This document shows positions 8,929 through 18,680 of a stretch of 56,845 nucleotides of DNA, piece by piece (positions within the stretch are counted from its first letter, which is position 1; every line of letters starts with the position of its first letter). The notes under the pieces are model-generated. The model was given only the letters and a program-made list of their open reading frames with translations, did not search any database and was not told where the DNA came from. The stretch comes from Alcaligenaceae bacterium CGII-47 (GTDB lineage: Bacteria; Pseudomonadota; Gammaproteobacteria; Burkholderiales; Burkholderiaceae_B). The stretch lies in assembly GCA_019166125.1 (NCBI GenBank), contig JAHTBO010000012.1:1-56845 (forward strand), in the 5' to 3' direction. A program made the position numbers and the translations under genes.

Positions 8929-9713
8929 CAGCTTGCCTTGGCCAATAGCAGCACCATGATGAGCAGCAGCAACCAGGCAAAAATGAGTTTGAGCCTCGCC
9001 TCAGGCAGCGCATACGCTAATTTCACGCCATAAGGCACGCACAGCAGGCTACCCGCAGCCAGAGGGATGCCAATAAGCCCATGCGCCTGCCCATGCGCGG
9101 CATAGATCACCAATGCCACGACCGTGCCCGGTACAATCATGGCAAGTGCAAGCGCCTGGGCGCTGGTCTGACGCAAATGAAAAAATGTCGTCAGAAATGG
9201 CACCGCCAGTACCGACCCCCCGACGCCAAATATCCCACCCGCCAGGCCAGCAAACACCCCGATCAGGCTATACCAGCCGCGGTGATAGCTCTCGACCTCA
9301 CGATAGACGGTCGGACGACGCCCTACCGTTGCATGCGAGCGACTTTGATAAAAATAAAATATCGCAATCACGAATACAAACGTTGCATAAATGCGCCGTA
9401 ACAGCGTCGAATCAATGTCCAGCGCGATGCGCGCGCCGATCCAGGTAAATAGAATTGAGCCCAATGCCCCCGCAGCCGCCGAGCGCCAATCTATTGGCGC
9501 ATGTTGATGATATTTACGCAAGGTCAGCAATACGGCGGGCAACACCATAATAAGCGCCGTGCCCTGTGCCGCCTGTTGACTTAAATTCAAGAGCAGGCCC
9601 AGCAAGGGAATCGCGAACAAGCCACCACCAATCCCGAGGACCCCGCCTGCAAAGCCGATGATCGCCCCCGCCCCCAGGCACGCTAAAATCGTGATGAATA
9701 CGCTCGCTACCAT
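8928..9713 (-). CDS. TauE/SafE-family membrane permease
   Basis: Integral membrane protein of the TauE/SafE (DUF81) family, whose members export sulfite, sulfoacetate or other organic anions. The 261-residue product has about eight hydrophobic segments and the family glycine-rich motifs at the start of each half: GFAGGVLGIGGGLFAIPLL and GVFAGLAGGIFGVGGSVLAVP. Substrate unknown. It lies 4 bp after the radA stop on the same strand and overlaps kdkA at its 3' end. Confidence 0.88.
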   Translation of the reverse strand: MVASVFITILACLGAGAIIGFAGGVLGIGGGLFAIPLLGLLLNLSQQAAQGTALIMVLPAVLLTLRKYHQHAPIDWRSAAAGALGSILFTWIGARIALDIDSTLLRRIYATFVFVIAIFYFYQSRSHATVGRRPTVYREVESYHRGWYSLIGVFAGLAGGIFGVGGSVLAVPFLTTFFHLRQTSAQALALAMIVPGTVVALVIYAAHGQAHGLIGIPLAAGSLLCVPYGVKLAYALPEARLKLIFAWLLLLIMVLLLAKAS

Positions 9714-9717
9714 GCCA

Positions 9718-11070
9718 CTAGCTCAGGATTTCCAGAGCCGCCTCGATACGGTCCACCGCCCGCACCTCCAGCCCTTCGATCGCATGTTTAGGCTTATTCG
9801 CCTTGGGGATGATCGCCACATTAAATCCAAGCTTGGCGGCCTCGCGCAAGCGCTCCTGGCCTCGTGGCGCCGGACGGATCTCGCCCGCTAAGCCAACCTC
9901 CCCGAATACCACCAAACCGGCGGGTAAAGGTCGGTCACGCATCGAGGACATAATCGCCATGAGCACTGCCAGATCTGCCGCCGGTTCGATAATCCGCACC
10001 CCGCCTACGGCATTGACGAATACATCCTGATCATAAGTCGCCACCCCCGCATGGCGATGCAGCACAGCAAGCAACATCGCCAAGCGCGTGGCCTCTAGTC
10101 CAACAGAGAGCCGTCGCGGATTCGGCACATGCGCCGTATCGACCAGCGCCTGGATCTCTACCAGCAAGGGACGCGACCCCTCCTGGGTCGCCATCACACA
10201 AGAGCCCGCCACATTCTGGGCATGTTGGGACAAAAACAACGCCGATGGGTTGCTCACCCCGCGCAAGCCACGATCCGTCATGGCAAACACACCTAACTCA
10301 TTAACTGCGCCAAAGCGGTTTTTAATCGCGCGAACCAGGCGAAAAGAGGAATGCGTATCCCCTTCAAAATATAGCACTGTATCTACAATGTGTTCTAAAA
10401 CGCGCGGCCCAGCCAACGATCCATCTTTGGTCACATGGCCGATCAGAATCAGCGTGATGCCCGTTTGCTTGGCGATACGCGTCAACTGCGCTGCGCACTC
10501 GCGCACCTGCGATACCGAGCCGGGTGCGGCGCTCAGTTCACCCGAGTACACCGTCTGGATAGAATCAATGACCGCCACAGCTGGCTGCTGGTCCAATAGC
10601 GTCTGGATAATAAGTTCAAGTCGTATCTCGGCGAGCAGGTCCACGCCATCGCCCGAGACATCCAGGCGCTGCGCCCGCAAGGCAACCTGCTCGGCAGACT
10701 CCTCGCCGGTCACATAGAGCACCTTGCCCACGCGCGACATACTGGCCAGGGCCTGCAACAGAAGCGTGGACTTACCGATACCCGGATCGCCGCCAATCAG
10801 CACGACCGCGCCCTGCACCAGGCCACCGCCCAATACCCGATCGAACTCGGCAATCCCGGTGGGGCTACGCGCCTGTTCGCGCGCCTCGATATCAGAGAGT
10901 CGGCGCACCGCACTGGCGCCCGCCAAGGGTGCAAAACGGTGCGAGGGCGCAGCGGACTCGCGCGACTCTTGCATGGTATTCCAAGCGCCACAATGTGGAC
11001 ACTTGCCTTCCCATTTCGGCGTTATCCCACCGCATTCGTTACAGATAAAAAGTGATTTTGCCTTAGCCAT
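9718..11070 (-). CDS. radA: DNA repair protein RadA
   Basis: RecA-like ATPase that drives branch migration of recombination intermediates. The 450-residue protein begins with a four-cysteine zinc finger (C10, C13, C24, C27). It continues with Walker A GDPGIGKST, the RadA-specific KNRFG motif and a C-terminal Lon-protease-like domain (GGVRIIEPAADLAVLMAI). The start at 11070 (MAKAKSLFICNECGG) fits the family; an upstream in-frame start at 11103 would add 11 residues inside the neighbouring SDR gene. It is directly downstream of that gene. Confidence 0.95.
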   Translation of the reverse strand: MAKAKSLFICNECGGITPKWEGKCPHCGAWNTMQESRESAAPSHRFAPLAGASAVRRLSDIEAREQARSPTGIAEFDRVLGGGLVQGAVVLIGGDPGIGKSTLLLQALASMSRVGKVLYVTGEESAEQVALRAQRLDVSGDGVDLLAEIRLELIIQTLLDQQPAVAVIDSIQTVYSGELSAAPGSVSQVRECAAQLTRIAKQTGITLILIGHVTKDGSLAGPRVLEHIVDTVLYFEGDTHSSFRLVRAIKNRFGAVNELGVFAMTDRGLRGVSNPSALFLSQHAQNVAGSCVMATQEGSRPLLVEIQALVDTAHVPNPRRLSVGLEATRLAMLLAVLHRHAGVATYDQDVFVNAVGGVRIIEPAADLAVLMAIMSSMRDRPLPAGLVVFGEVGLAGEIRPAPRGQERLREAAKLGFNVAIIPKANKPKHAIEGLEVRAVDRIEAALEILS

Positions 11071-11074
11071 GGGC

Positions 11075-11791
11075 TTAGCGGCCCGCGAGGCTGCCGCCAC
11101 CATCCACGCCTAGCTCCTGGCCGGTAATGTAGGCGGCCTCATCCCCAAGCAAAAAGGTCACCGCTGCGGCAACCTCTGCCGCCTGGCCAAAACGTCCCAT
11201 GGGAATCGTTGCCAGTACGCCTTTTTCCGCCTCGCTGCCCACGGGATACTCGGCGCGAAACAGGCCTGTCTCGACCGGCCCCGGCGATACCGCATTCACG
11301 GTCACCCCATACGGCGCAAGCTCTAGTGCCCACGTTCGAGTACAACCCAATAAGGCGCTCTTTGCGGCTGAAAAACTGGTGTGTCCCACCGAGCCGTGCA
11401 CAGCACGACCGCAAATATTCACGATACGCCCCGCCTTACGCGCCTTCATCCCTGGCACAAAGGCCTGCACAACCTGTAATGCGACCCGGACGTTCAAGTC
11501 AAACGACTGATAGAGAGACGCCAGATCAACCTCGCCCAAGGGTTCCGGCATGACGGACCCCACGCTATTGACTAAGGCATCGACAGGGTATTTTTCGCGG
11601 ATAACCCGCAAAACCTCTTCGGTTTCCCCAGCATTAGATAGATCACAGGGATATAAATAGCCGGGAAAATCGATATCCTGGGTATGCCGTGCCAAGCCCA
11701 CCACATGGCAGCCCTGATCAGCAAGCCGTTGGCTGATCGCCCAGCCTATGCCCTTGGTTGCGCCCGTTATCAGTACACAATTATTCTTCAC
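11075..11791 (-). CDS. SDR-family oxidoreductase with altered active site
   Basis: Short-chain dehydrogenase/reductase fold of 238 residues, FabG-like. It has the NAD(P)-binding TGATKGIG near residue 9, the NxxG-type strand (VNSVGS), VNAVSPGPVETGLF and a C-terminal VDGGGSLAGR. The usual YxxxK active site reads FSAAK, with Phe in place of the catalytic Tyr, and the usual ISS serine strand reads VNICGRA. It may not be an ordinary oxidoreductase. The gene lies upstream of radA on the same strand with a 4-bp gap. Substrate unknown. Confidence 0.85.
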   Translation of the reverse strand: MKNNCVLITGATKGIGWAISQRLADQGCHVVGLARHTQDIDFPGYLYPCDLSNAGETEEVLRVIREKYPVDALVNSVGSVMPEPLGEVDLASLYQSFDLNVRVALQVVQAFVPGMKARKAGRIVNICGRAVHGSVGHTSFSAAKSALLGCTRTWALELAPYGVTVNAVSPGPVETGLFRAEYPVGSEAEKGVLATIPMGRFGQAAEVAAAVTFLLGDEAAYITGQELGVDGGGSLAGR

Positions 11792-11843
11792 TAGCAGTCC
11801 TTCGTGGAAAATTCTCGGTAGAGTTTCGGGTGCACGCTGACAG

Positions 11844-12968
11844 TCAGGAACTCAGTCTAGGTACACGGGGGGCCACAGCGCATAACAATTCATACCCAAT
11901 CGTGCCACAGGCCTGAGCAACCTCGTCGACCGACGGGCCATCAATTCCCCACAATATCACAGGACTGCCCACATGGGCAGCCGGCACCGGGGTAAGATCC
12001 ACCGCCAGCATATCCATAGAGACGCGTCCGATCAACTGTGTACGCACGCCATCAACCACGATGGGCGTACCATTGGGGGCATGCCGAGGATAGCCATCCG
12101 CATACCCACAGGCCACGACGCCGATCTTCATCGCACGCGTTGCAGTGTACCGATATCCGTAACCCACCTGCTCGCCCGCAGCAATTGTTCGCACACTGAT
12201 CAGCTCGGAACGAAGCGTCATGGCTGGCCGCAAGCCCATCTGAGCGGCAGAACGGTCGGCAAAAGGCGATGCCCCATACAGGCATATGCCAGGACGCACC
12301 CATTGCTCGGCGTGGGGTGCTACCTGCGCAGCAAAGCCGGGAGTCAGGGTAGCGGCCGAATTACACACACTCACGCGCCCCGGCAGCCCATCCGTCACCC
12401 GGTTAAAAACCTCTAGCTGCGCCTCGGTGGCAAGCGGGTCATCATCGGCGCACGCAAAATGGGTCATTTTTCCCACCAGGCCAAGCACCCCATCGTTTTG
12501 CAGATCCTGGGCGCGGGCAAAGGCAGTCGAATACTCGGTTTGCTGAAAGCCGAGCCGGTTCATCCCGGTATTCAGTTTGATGCAGGCATCCACCGCATGA
12601 ACCACCTGGCTATTTTCGAGCATATCGAGCTGCTCGTTGGTATGGATCACAATGGAGATACGGTACTGATCCAGCACCCGGATATCCTCAGGTTCAAAAA
12701 ACCCCTCAAGCAAAAGCAGCGGCCCACTCCAGCCGGCCTCGCGACAATGCACCGCCTCATTCAAGTCAAGCATTGCCAGACCATCTGCCAGCGCGAATCC
12801 GCTCAGGGCCCGATCGATGCCATGACCATATGCATCAGCCTTGATCACCGCCCAGATACTTGGACGTTGTATTCCGATCGATACATCCTGTTCTAGGAGC
12901 TGTCCAACCGTATTCAAATTATGCGATAAGGCCGCGACGGAAATAGCCGCCAGAATCGGGCGTGGCAT
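11844..12968 (-). CDS. alr: Alanine racemase
   Basis: PLP enzyme interconverting L- and D-alanine for peptidoglycan synthesis. The 374-residue protein has the PLP-lysine motif AVIKADAYGHG with K43, and the C-terminal catalytic tyrosine region (VGYGYRYTA). The start at 12968 (MPRPILAAISV) is preceded by AGGGGA at good spacing, so the longer frame to 13001 is rejected. It is divergent from hpnC with an 86-bp shared promoter region. The sequence does not show whether it is biosynthetic (Alr) or catabolic (DadX); no dadA is nearby. Confidence 0.94.
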   Translation of the reverse strand: MPRPILAAISVAALSHNLNTVGQLLEQDVSIGIQRPSIWAVIKADAYGHGIDRALSGFALADGLAMLDLNEAVHCREAGWSGPLLLLEGFFEPEDIRVLDQYRISIVIHTNEQLDMLENSQVVHAVDACIKLNTGMNRLGFQQTEYSTAFARAQDLQNDGVLGLVGKMTHFACADDDPLATEAQLEVFNRVTDGLPGRVSVCNSAATLTPGFAAQVAPHAEQWVRPGICLYGASPFADRSAAQMGLRPAMTLRSELISVRTIAAGEQVGYGYRYTATRAMKIGVVACGYADGYPRHAPNGTPIVVDGVRTQLIGRVSMDMLAVDLTPVPAAHVGSPVILWGIDGPSVDEVAQACGTIGYELLCAVAPRVPRLSS

Positions 12969-13015
12969 GGGATCCCCTAAAACAAGAACAGCAAAGACCA
13001 TCGCTTCGCCGGATA

Positions 13016-13054
13016 TTGACTACCAGATAGCCGAGGCTAAGTATACTGCCGGAT
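13016..13054 (+). promoter_or_regulatory. Candidate hpnC promoter
   Basis: TATACT at 13042-13047 is a near-consensus -10 box, with TTGACT at 13016-13021 as a possible -35 box. The 20-bp gap between them is longer than the usual 16-18. The -10 box ends only 7 bp before the hpnC ATG, and no Shine-Dalgarno sequence is present, so a transcript from here would have almost no leader. Confidence 0.45.
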
Positions 13055-13921
13055 ATGAGTGTCAATCATTATGAAAACTTTCCCGTCGCATCCTTGCTGC
13101 TGCCAGCACGGCTGCGCCCCGCCGTGCGAAATGTTTACGCCTTTGCACGCGGCGCGGATGATATCGCTGACGAGGGCGACGCCACACCCAAGGCGCGCAT
13201 CGCCACCCTAGCGCGCTGGCGCAACGCCTTGCAGGCCATCAGCCAGCACCGCGCACTCGGCCAGCTTGACGATGATGAGCGTGTAGTCTTTGAGGCGCTG
13301 GCGGCCACAATTACCGAACATCAACTACCTGTGCAGCCTTTCTTTGACTTGCTCTCGGCATTTACCCAGGATGCCCAAACGGGTCGCTATGCCAATGAGT
13401 CGGCCTTACTGGACTATTGCAGCCGTTCTGCTAATCCGGTGGGGCGCATCATGCTGCACCTGTACCGTGAGGTCGATGCCCCTAAGATAGCGCAGGCCGA
13501 CGCCTTATGTACCGGCTTGCAGCGCACCAATTTCTGTCAGGATGTAGCGATAGACTGGCTAAAAGGACGCCTCTACCTCCCCCAGGATCGACTGGCCCAC
13601 CACGGCGTGGATGAATCCTATATCGCCCAATGCGTCCAGGACCCGCCCCCCCACACCTCAACGTGCTGGCAGGCGCTGATGCATGAGCAGGTCAATGCAT
13701 CCCGGCGTCATTTACTTATGGGGCGCAGCTTGGCCTATCACCTGCCTGGACGCATTGGCTTTGAGCTGCGTCTGGTCGTCCAGGGCGGCCTGGCCATACT
13801 CGATAAAATCACGCACATCGACTACAACGTTTTTGCACACCGCCCCGTGCTAGGCAAAGCAGATTGGTTTGTGCTGCTCTGGCGCGCCTTGCAACCCCTC
13901 AAACCATCGCCCACGCGCTGA
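13055..13921 (+). CDS. hpnC: Hydroxysqualene synthase HpnC
   Basis: Part of the bacterial three-enzyme route from farnesyl diphosphate to squalene; HpnC converts presqualene diphosphate to hydroxysqualene. The 288-residue trans-isoprenyl-synthase fold shows the first Asp-rich motif (FARGADDIADEGD) and the second (LQRTNFCQDVAIDWLKGRLYLP). The opening MSVNHYENFPVASLLLP is typical of HpnC. It is the first gene of the hpnCDE operon, followed by hpnD after 17 bp. Squalene is the precursor of hopanoids, but no squalene-hopene cyclase lies in this window. Confidence 0.93.
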   Translation: MSVNHYENFPVASLLLPARLRPAVRNVYAFARGADDIADEGDATPKARIATLARWRNALQAISQHRALGQLDDDERVVFEALAATITEHQLPVQPFFDLLSAFTQDAQTGRYANESALLDYCSRSANPVGRIMLHLYREVDAPKIAQADALCTGLQRTNFCQDVAIDWLKGRLYLPQDRLAHHGVDESYIAQCVQDPPPHTSTCWQALMHEQVNASRRHLLMGRSLAYHLPGRIGFELRLVVQGGLAILDKITHIDYNVFAHRPVLGKADWFVLLWRALQPLKPSPTR

Positions 13922-13938
13922 CCTGACCCGAAACCTCT

Positions 13939-14802
13939 ATGAATCCCGACGAATACTGCCAGAGAAAAGCCGCCCAGAGCGGCTCGAGCTTCTACTATTC
14001 ATTTTTATTTCTACCCCCAGAGCGCCGCAAGGCGATCACGGCACTGTACGCGTTTTGCCGCGAGGTGGATGACATTGTTGACGAGACCACCGAGGCCTCG
14101 GTCGCCCGCATGAAGCTTGCCTGGTGGCGCACTCAGGTCGAGCAGATATTTAGCGGCAAACCCGATCACCCGGTCGCCATTGCTCTCGCCCGTCACGTCC
14201 AGAGCTGTCAACTGCGCCCTGACCCGCTATACGCGGTCATCGAAGGCATGGAGATGGATCTGGACCAGTTCCGCTACGAGGACTGGGATGCCTTACAGAA
14301 ATACTGCTGGCATGCGGCGGGCGTGGTGGGTGATTTAAGCGCGAGCATCTTTGGCTATACGGATCCTCAGACGCTGGTTTATGCCGAGAAACTGGGCCTG
14401 GCCTTTCAGATGACCAATATCATCCGCGATGTAGGCGATGATGCCCGCCGTGGCCGTATCTACCTGCCTGCTGACGAGATGGCACGCTTTGGCGTGAGCG
14501 TCGACGACATTCTGGACGCACACCACACAGAGGAGTTTGTCGCATTGATGCAGTTCCAGACCACACGCGCCCGTGCACTCTATCGTGATGCCATGCGCGC
14601 ACTGCCCGAGATCGACCGGCGTGCCCAACGCCCCGGGCTGATGATGGCCGCGATCTATCACACCTTACTTAATGAAATTGAACGCGATGGATGGCACGTA
14701 TTGGATCAACGTATTGCCCTGACTCCCATACGCAAGTTCTGGCTCGCCTGGAAGGTCTGGGTGACTGGTGGCCGTCACCTGGTCCAGCAACTGGCAAAAT
14801 GA
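13939..14802 (+). CDS. hpnD: Presqualene diphosphate synthase HpnD
   Basis: Condenses two farnesyl diphosphates to presqualene diphosphate. The 287-residue protein has both Asp-rich motifs, CREVDDIVDET and MTNIIRDVGDDARRGRIYLP, and the N-terminal SSFYYSFLFLP of the phytoene/squalene synthase superfamily. It is paralogous to HpnC next door. Its stop codon overlaps the hpnE start (ATGA), coupling their translation. Confidence 0.94.
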   Translation: MNPDEYCQRKAAQSGSSFYYSFLFLPPERRKAITALYAFCREVDDIVDETTEASVARMKLAWWRTQVEQIFSGKPDHPVAIALARHVQSCQLRPDPLYAVIEGMEMDLDQFRYEDWDALQKYCWHAAGVVGDLSASIFGYTDPQTLVYAEKLGLAFQMTNIIRDVGDDARRGRIYLPADEMARFGVSVDDILDAHHTEEFVALMQFQTTRARALYRDAMRALPEIDRRAQRPGLMMAAIYHTLLNEIERDGWHVLDQRIALTPIRKFWLAWKVWVTGGRHLVQQLAK

Positions 14803-16097
14803 GAATTGCCGTCATCGGCGCAGGATGGGCAGGTCTGGCCGCTGCACTACGCGCACAGGACAGAGGATTTCATCCCGTGGTGATCGAGGCTGCGCGTGTG
14901 CCAGGTGGGCGTGCCCGGTGCCTTCAGTCAAATGCTCTTGACACAGAGATCGATAATGGCCAACACATTTTACTGGGTGCCTATACCGAAACCCTGGCTC
15001 TGATGCGTCGCTTGGGCATCCCTATTCAGACCGCCTTCTGTGAGCAGACCCTGCACCTGGAGTCGGCTGACAAGCAGTTCAGACTACGCGCCTGGCCCCT
15101 GCCAGCCCCCTGGCATCAGCTCGGTGCGATCCTTGGGGCACGTGGCCTGAGCCTCGGGCAGCGCCTACATACCATCCGGCTGCTCAGCGCACTCAAAGGC
15201 GCCGATTGGCGCACGCCAAATAGGATTACCGTCACGCAGTGGCTCGCTGGGCACGCGACATCGACACCACTGATCGAACGCATCTGGGCACCCCTATGTC
15301 TGGCAACCATGAATACGCCGCTTGATCTTGCTGATGCACAGCTTTTTGCCCATGTCTTACGCGATAGCCTGGGCGCGCACGCCGCAGCCAGTCGAGTTCT
15401 CATCCCACGCGGCACGCTGAATCAGCTCTGGCCCGAGCAGGCCTGTAAACAGCTGCCTGAGGTACGGCTGGGTCAACATGTACAGGCCATCCACACCGAC
15501 GGGTCGGGCTACCGAGTCGATGACGAGCCCTTCGATGGTGTCATCGTTGCGACGCCACCCCACGCCAGCCAGCGCCTGCTCGCCGCGCTCGCCTTACCCG
15601 ACGCACAAGCGGACTGGTGGGACGCATGGCCCGACTGGCACTACGAGGCCATCGGTACGGTCAGTCTGCGCCTGGCGCAGCCCTGGCGCTTGCCTCACCC
15701 CATGCTGATGCTCTGGGAACATCCCACGCGTCAGCAATTCGGCCAATGGTTATTTGATCGCAGTGTTTCTGGGCGGGGCAGTAGTGATGATTTGCTGCAT
15801 ATCGTCATCAGCCAGGCGAGCCGCACCGCCCACCTTACCGCGATTGAGGTGATCGCAGGGGTCACCCAGCAACTGCGTGAGCAGGTCGCACGTCCCCTAC
15901 CCACTGTTGTGGCCCAGACGTTGGTGACGGAAAAGCGTGCGACGTTTAGTGCCGTGCCGGGTCTGCGGCGGCCTCAAACGCGCACGCCTTGGCCAAATTT
16001 GTTGCTTGCAGGGGACTGGACGGATACGGGCTATCCGGCTGTGCTGGAGGGTGCTGTACGTAGCGGTCTGGCTGCTGCTGATCAGTTAGGGATCTGA
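14799..16097 (+). CDS. hpnE: Hydroxysqualene dehydroxylase HpnE
   Basis: FAD-dependent enzyme that reduces hydroxysqualene to squalene, completing the HpnCDE route. The 432-residue protein opens with the dinucleotide-binding motif VIGAGWAGLAAALRAQ, followed by GGRARC and IDNGQHILLGAY. It ends with the amine-oxidase-type FAD motif LLLAGDWTDTGYPAVLEGAVRSGLAAA. The start overlaps the hpnD stop by 4 nt; a longer frame from 14691 lies inside hpnD and is rejected. Confidence 0.94.
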   Translation: MRIAVIGAGWAGLAAALRAQDRGFHPVVIEAARVPGGRARCLQSNALDTEIDNGQHILLGAYTETLALMRRLGIPIQTAFCEQTLHLESADKQFRLRAWPLPAPWHQLGAILGARGLSLGQRLHTIRLLSALKGADWRTPNRITVTQWLAGHATSTPLIERIWAPLCLATMNTPLDLADAQLFAHVLRDSLGAHAAASRVLIPRGTLNQLWPEQACKQLPEVRLGQHVQAIHTDGSGYRVDDEPFDGVIVATPPHASQRLLAALALPDAQADWWDAWPDWHYEAIGTVSLRLAQPWRLPHPMLMLWEHPTRQQFGQWLFDRSVSGRGSSDDLLHIVISQASRTAHLTAIEVIAGVTQQLREQVARPLPTVVAQTLVTEKRATFSAVPGLRRPQTRTPWPNLLLAGDWTDTGYPAVLEGAVRSGLAAADQLGI

Positions 16098-16110
16098 TTT
16101 ATCGGCTGGC

Positions 16111-16138
16111 ATGCTGTATCTGATGCTGTATCTGATGC
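16111..16138. repeat. Short 12-bp tandem repeat downstream of hpnE
   Basis: The unit ATGCTGTATCTG occurs twice in direct succession (16111-16122 and 16123-16134), followed by a partial third ATGC. It lies in the 165-bp gap between the convergent hpnE and arginase genes. No Rho-independent terminator was seen in this gap. Confidence 0.5.
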
Positions 16139-16262
16139 AACACGTCGCTGGGGGGTGTGGCTGGGACTGGCGTATTTCGGGCGGCTGGGGGAATAACGGT
16201 GAGGCGGGGTCAGGAGTGAGTTTGCGTCCACCCCATGGCGCGACAGCGAACTCAGCGCAAAC

Positions 16263-17189
16263 CTAGACCCGACGCATCAACGTGCTCTGGCCAAATAGGC
16301 TCTCCACCAACTCCACCGCCACCTCGGCCGTGCGATTGCGCACATCCAGAGCAGGATTCAACTCCACAATATCCAGCGAACCAACACACCCCGTATCTGC
16401 CAGCATCTCCATACACAACTGCGCCTCGCGCCAGGTTGGCCCGCCACGTACCGCCGTCCCCACCCCCGGGGCGATATCCGGATCCAGGAAATCCACATCA
16501 AAGCTCACGTGCACATGCGCGTCATCAGGCAATTGCGCCAGCGCTGCCTGCATCACACCACGCATCCCCATCTCGTCGATTGCGCGCATATCGTAGATAT
16601 CCAGGCCGATCTCGTGAATAAATTCGCGCTCACCATGATCCACGCTGCGGATACCAATCATACGTAGCTGTGAGGGCGATAAGGCTGGGCCTGGTGCCCC
16701 CAGGTGTACCAGTTCGTCCGGCCCATATCCACACAGACAGGCCACGGGCATCCCATGCACATTGCCGCTCGGGGTCAGTAACGCCGTATTGAAATCCGCA
16801 TGCGCATCCAGCCAGAGCACACGCAGTGGTCGGCTTTGTTCCCGGCAATATTGCGCAACGGCGCTGACCGACCCGATCCCCAGGCAATGGTCGCCTCCCA
16901 ACACAATAGGCAGGCGTCCGTCCTGCAACTGCGCGCGGACTACGCCATATAAGGTGCGATTCCACTGTATGACCTCATCCAGATGCCGATAGCCCTGCTG
17001 GGGCGGCTGCTGGGGATTCTGGGGCCCGGACAGATTACCGGTATCGTGGACATCCACGCCCTGCCGTGCCAGGGCCTGGGCCAGGCCCGCCACTCGTAAG
17101 GCCTCGGGCCCCATGCTCGCGCCGCGTGCGCCTGCACCGATATCAGTCGGCACACCAATCAAGCTCACTGCCTGGCGACCACCCCTCAT
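16263..17189 (-). CDS. Arginase
   Basis: Mn-dependent hydrolysis of L-arginine to ornithine and urea. The 308-residue protein contains all three metal-binding motifs of the ureohydrolase family: GGDHCLG, DAHADFN and [10 protein letters not shown]. The spacing and N-terminal [21 protein letters not shown] fit arginase better than agmatinase. GGAG lies 7 nt before the ATG. The ornithine could supply polyamine synthesis, and a polyamine importer lies elsewhere in the window, but no operon link exists. It is convergent with hpnE. Confidence 0.92.
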   Translation of the reverse strand: MRGGRQAVSLIGVPTDIGAGARGASMGPEALRVAGLAQALARQGVDVHDTGNLSGPQNPQQPPQQGYRHLDEVIQWNRTLYGVVRAQLQDGRLPIVLGGDHCLGIGSVSAVAQYCREQSRPLRVLWLDAHADFNTALLTPSGNVHGMPVACLCGYGPDELVHLGAPGPALSPSQLRMIGIRSVDHGEREFIHEIGLDIYDMRAIDEMGMRGVMQAALAQLPDDAHVHVSFDVDFLDPDIAPGVGTAVRGGPTWREAQLCMEMLADTGCVGSLDIVELNPALDVRNRTAEVAVELVESLFGQSTLMRRV

Positions 17190-17273
17190 GTCAATGCTCC
17201 ATTACCCATTGTTCCGCAGCATTAGCCCGTCCCCGGCCAGCAATGATTTCAAGATAAGCCGGTGTCCCTTAGC

Positions 17274-18680
17274 TTAAGCTTGTAGGCCGTGACGTGCCAA
17301 ATAATCGGCGACCAGGCTGGCATCGCAGGCCATGCGCTCGACACGCTGGGGTCGCTCACCGAGATCCTGCAAGGCAGCGGGTACCGGCGGCATCTCGCCA
17401 ATCGCCTCGTGGATTGTCTCGGCGAACTTGGCGGGCAATGCGGTCTCTAGGACCAACATGGGAATACCCGCCTCTATATACTCAGAGGCAACCTTCACCC
17501 CATCTGCTGTATGGGGGTCGATCAGCACACCGGTTTCGCGGTACAGTGAACGGATTGTCTGCAGGCGATCCGCGTGCGAACTGACGCCTGACACAAAGCC
17601 ATAGCGCGAGGTAAGCAAGGGCTGGAGCTCGGACAAATCAAACTGGCCCGTACGCGCCAGTTCATCCCATAAGGCACGCACCCGATCCGCATCCTGCCCG
17701 ACCAGATCAAAGACGAAGCGCTCGAAATTCGATGCGCGGGAAATATCCATGGATGGACTAGACGTCGCATAGGTCTGCGCTGCCGGGCGCGGGCAATAAC
17801 GACCCGTACGAAAAAACTCCTCGAGCACATTATTCTCGTTGGTCGCCAACACCAGGTAACGAATAGGCAAACCCATCTGGCGTGCAATATGGCCCGCCAG
17901 AATATTGCCAAAATTACCCGAAGGCACTGCAAAGGACACCTGCTGGCCTGCCGCACTGGTGGCCCGCAGCCAACCCCAAAAGTAATACACCACCTGCGCA
18001 GCGATACGCGCCCAGTTGATCGAGTTGACGGCGCCCAAATGATGGCGCGACTTGAATGCCAGATCCCCGGCGAGGGCCTTGACAATATCCTGGCACTCGT
18101 CAAACACCCCATCGACCGACAGGTTGTGAATATTATCGTCCTGCAGTGAATACATCTGGGCGCGCTGAAACGCACTCATGCGGCCGTGCGGCGAGAGCAT
18201 AAACACCGCGACGCCACGCTTGCCGCGCAGTGCATACTCGGCTGCTGACCCGGTATCCCCCGATGTCGCGCCCAGAATATTCAAGACTTGGCCGCGCCGC
18301 GTCAGGACGTACTCGAACGCCTGGCCCAGGAACTGCATCGCCATATCCTTGAAGGCCAAGGTCGGCCCCTCGGACAAGCCTAGCAAACTTAGCCCCGGAC
18401 GCAAGGGCTTGATCGGTACAATCGACGGGAAAATCTCTGGTGCATAGGCTGCACGCGTCAGGACGAGCAGCTCATCGTGGGGAATATCATCGATAAACAG
18501 ACTTAGCACCTCGGCGGCCAGCTCGGGATAATCCAACGCACGCCAGGCCTCGAGCGTATCCGTATCGATACGCGGCAGCGTCTCGGGTAAGGTCAGCCCG
18601 CCATCGGGGGCCAAGCCTTCCAAAAGAATATCGCAAAAGGGCATAGGCGCCATCCCGCCTCGGGTCGAACGATAGTTCAA
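17274..18680 (-). CDS. thrC: Threonine synthase
   Basis: PLP enzyme converting O-phosphohomoserine to threonine. The 468-residue protein begins MNYRSTRGG and shows the PLP lysine in LAFKDMAMQFLG, then GATSGDTGSAAEYALRGK and a glycine-rich phosphate loop (VPSGNFGNILAG). This is the long class of threonine synthase. It is the last gene of the alaC-hom-thrC run and overlaps hom by 4 nt. Homoserine kinase (thrB) is not in the window. Confidence 0.95.
   Translation of the reverse strand: MNYRSTRGGMAPMPFCDILLEGLAPDGGLTLPETLPRIDTDTLEAWRALDYPELAAEVLSLFIDDIPHDELLVLTRAAYAPEIFPSIVPIKPLRPGLSLLGLSEGPTLAFKDMAMQFLGQAFEYVLTRRGQVLNILGATSGDTGSAAEYALRGKRGVAVFMLSPHGRMSAFQRAQMYSLQDDNIHNLSVDGVFDECQDIVKALAGDLAFKSRHHLGAVNSINWARIAAQVVYYFWGWLRATSAAGQQVSFAVPSGNFGNILAGHIARQMGLPIRYLVLATNENNVLEEFFRTGRYCPRPAAQTYATSSPSMDISRASNFERFVFDLVGQDADRVRALWDELARTGQFDLSELQPLLTSRYGFVSGVSSHADRLQTIRSLYRETGVLIDPHTADGVKVASEYIEAGIPMLVLETALPAKFAETIHEAIGEMPPVPAALQDLGERPQRVERMACDASLVADYLARHGLQA

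Noticed and set aside
16111-16138. Tandem 12-bp repeat as a regulatory array
   Set aside because: Only two full copies, located downstream of convergent genes; more likely a chance duplication.
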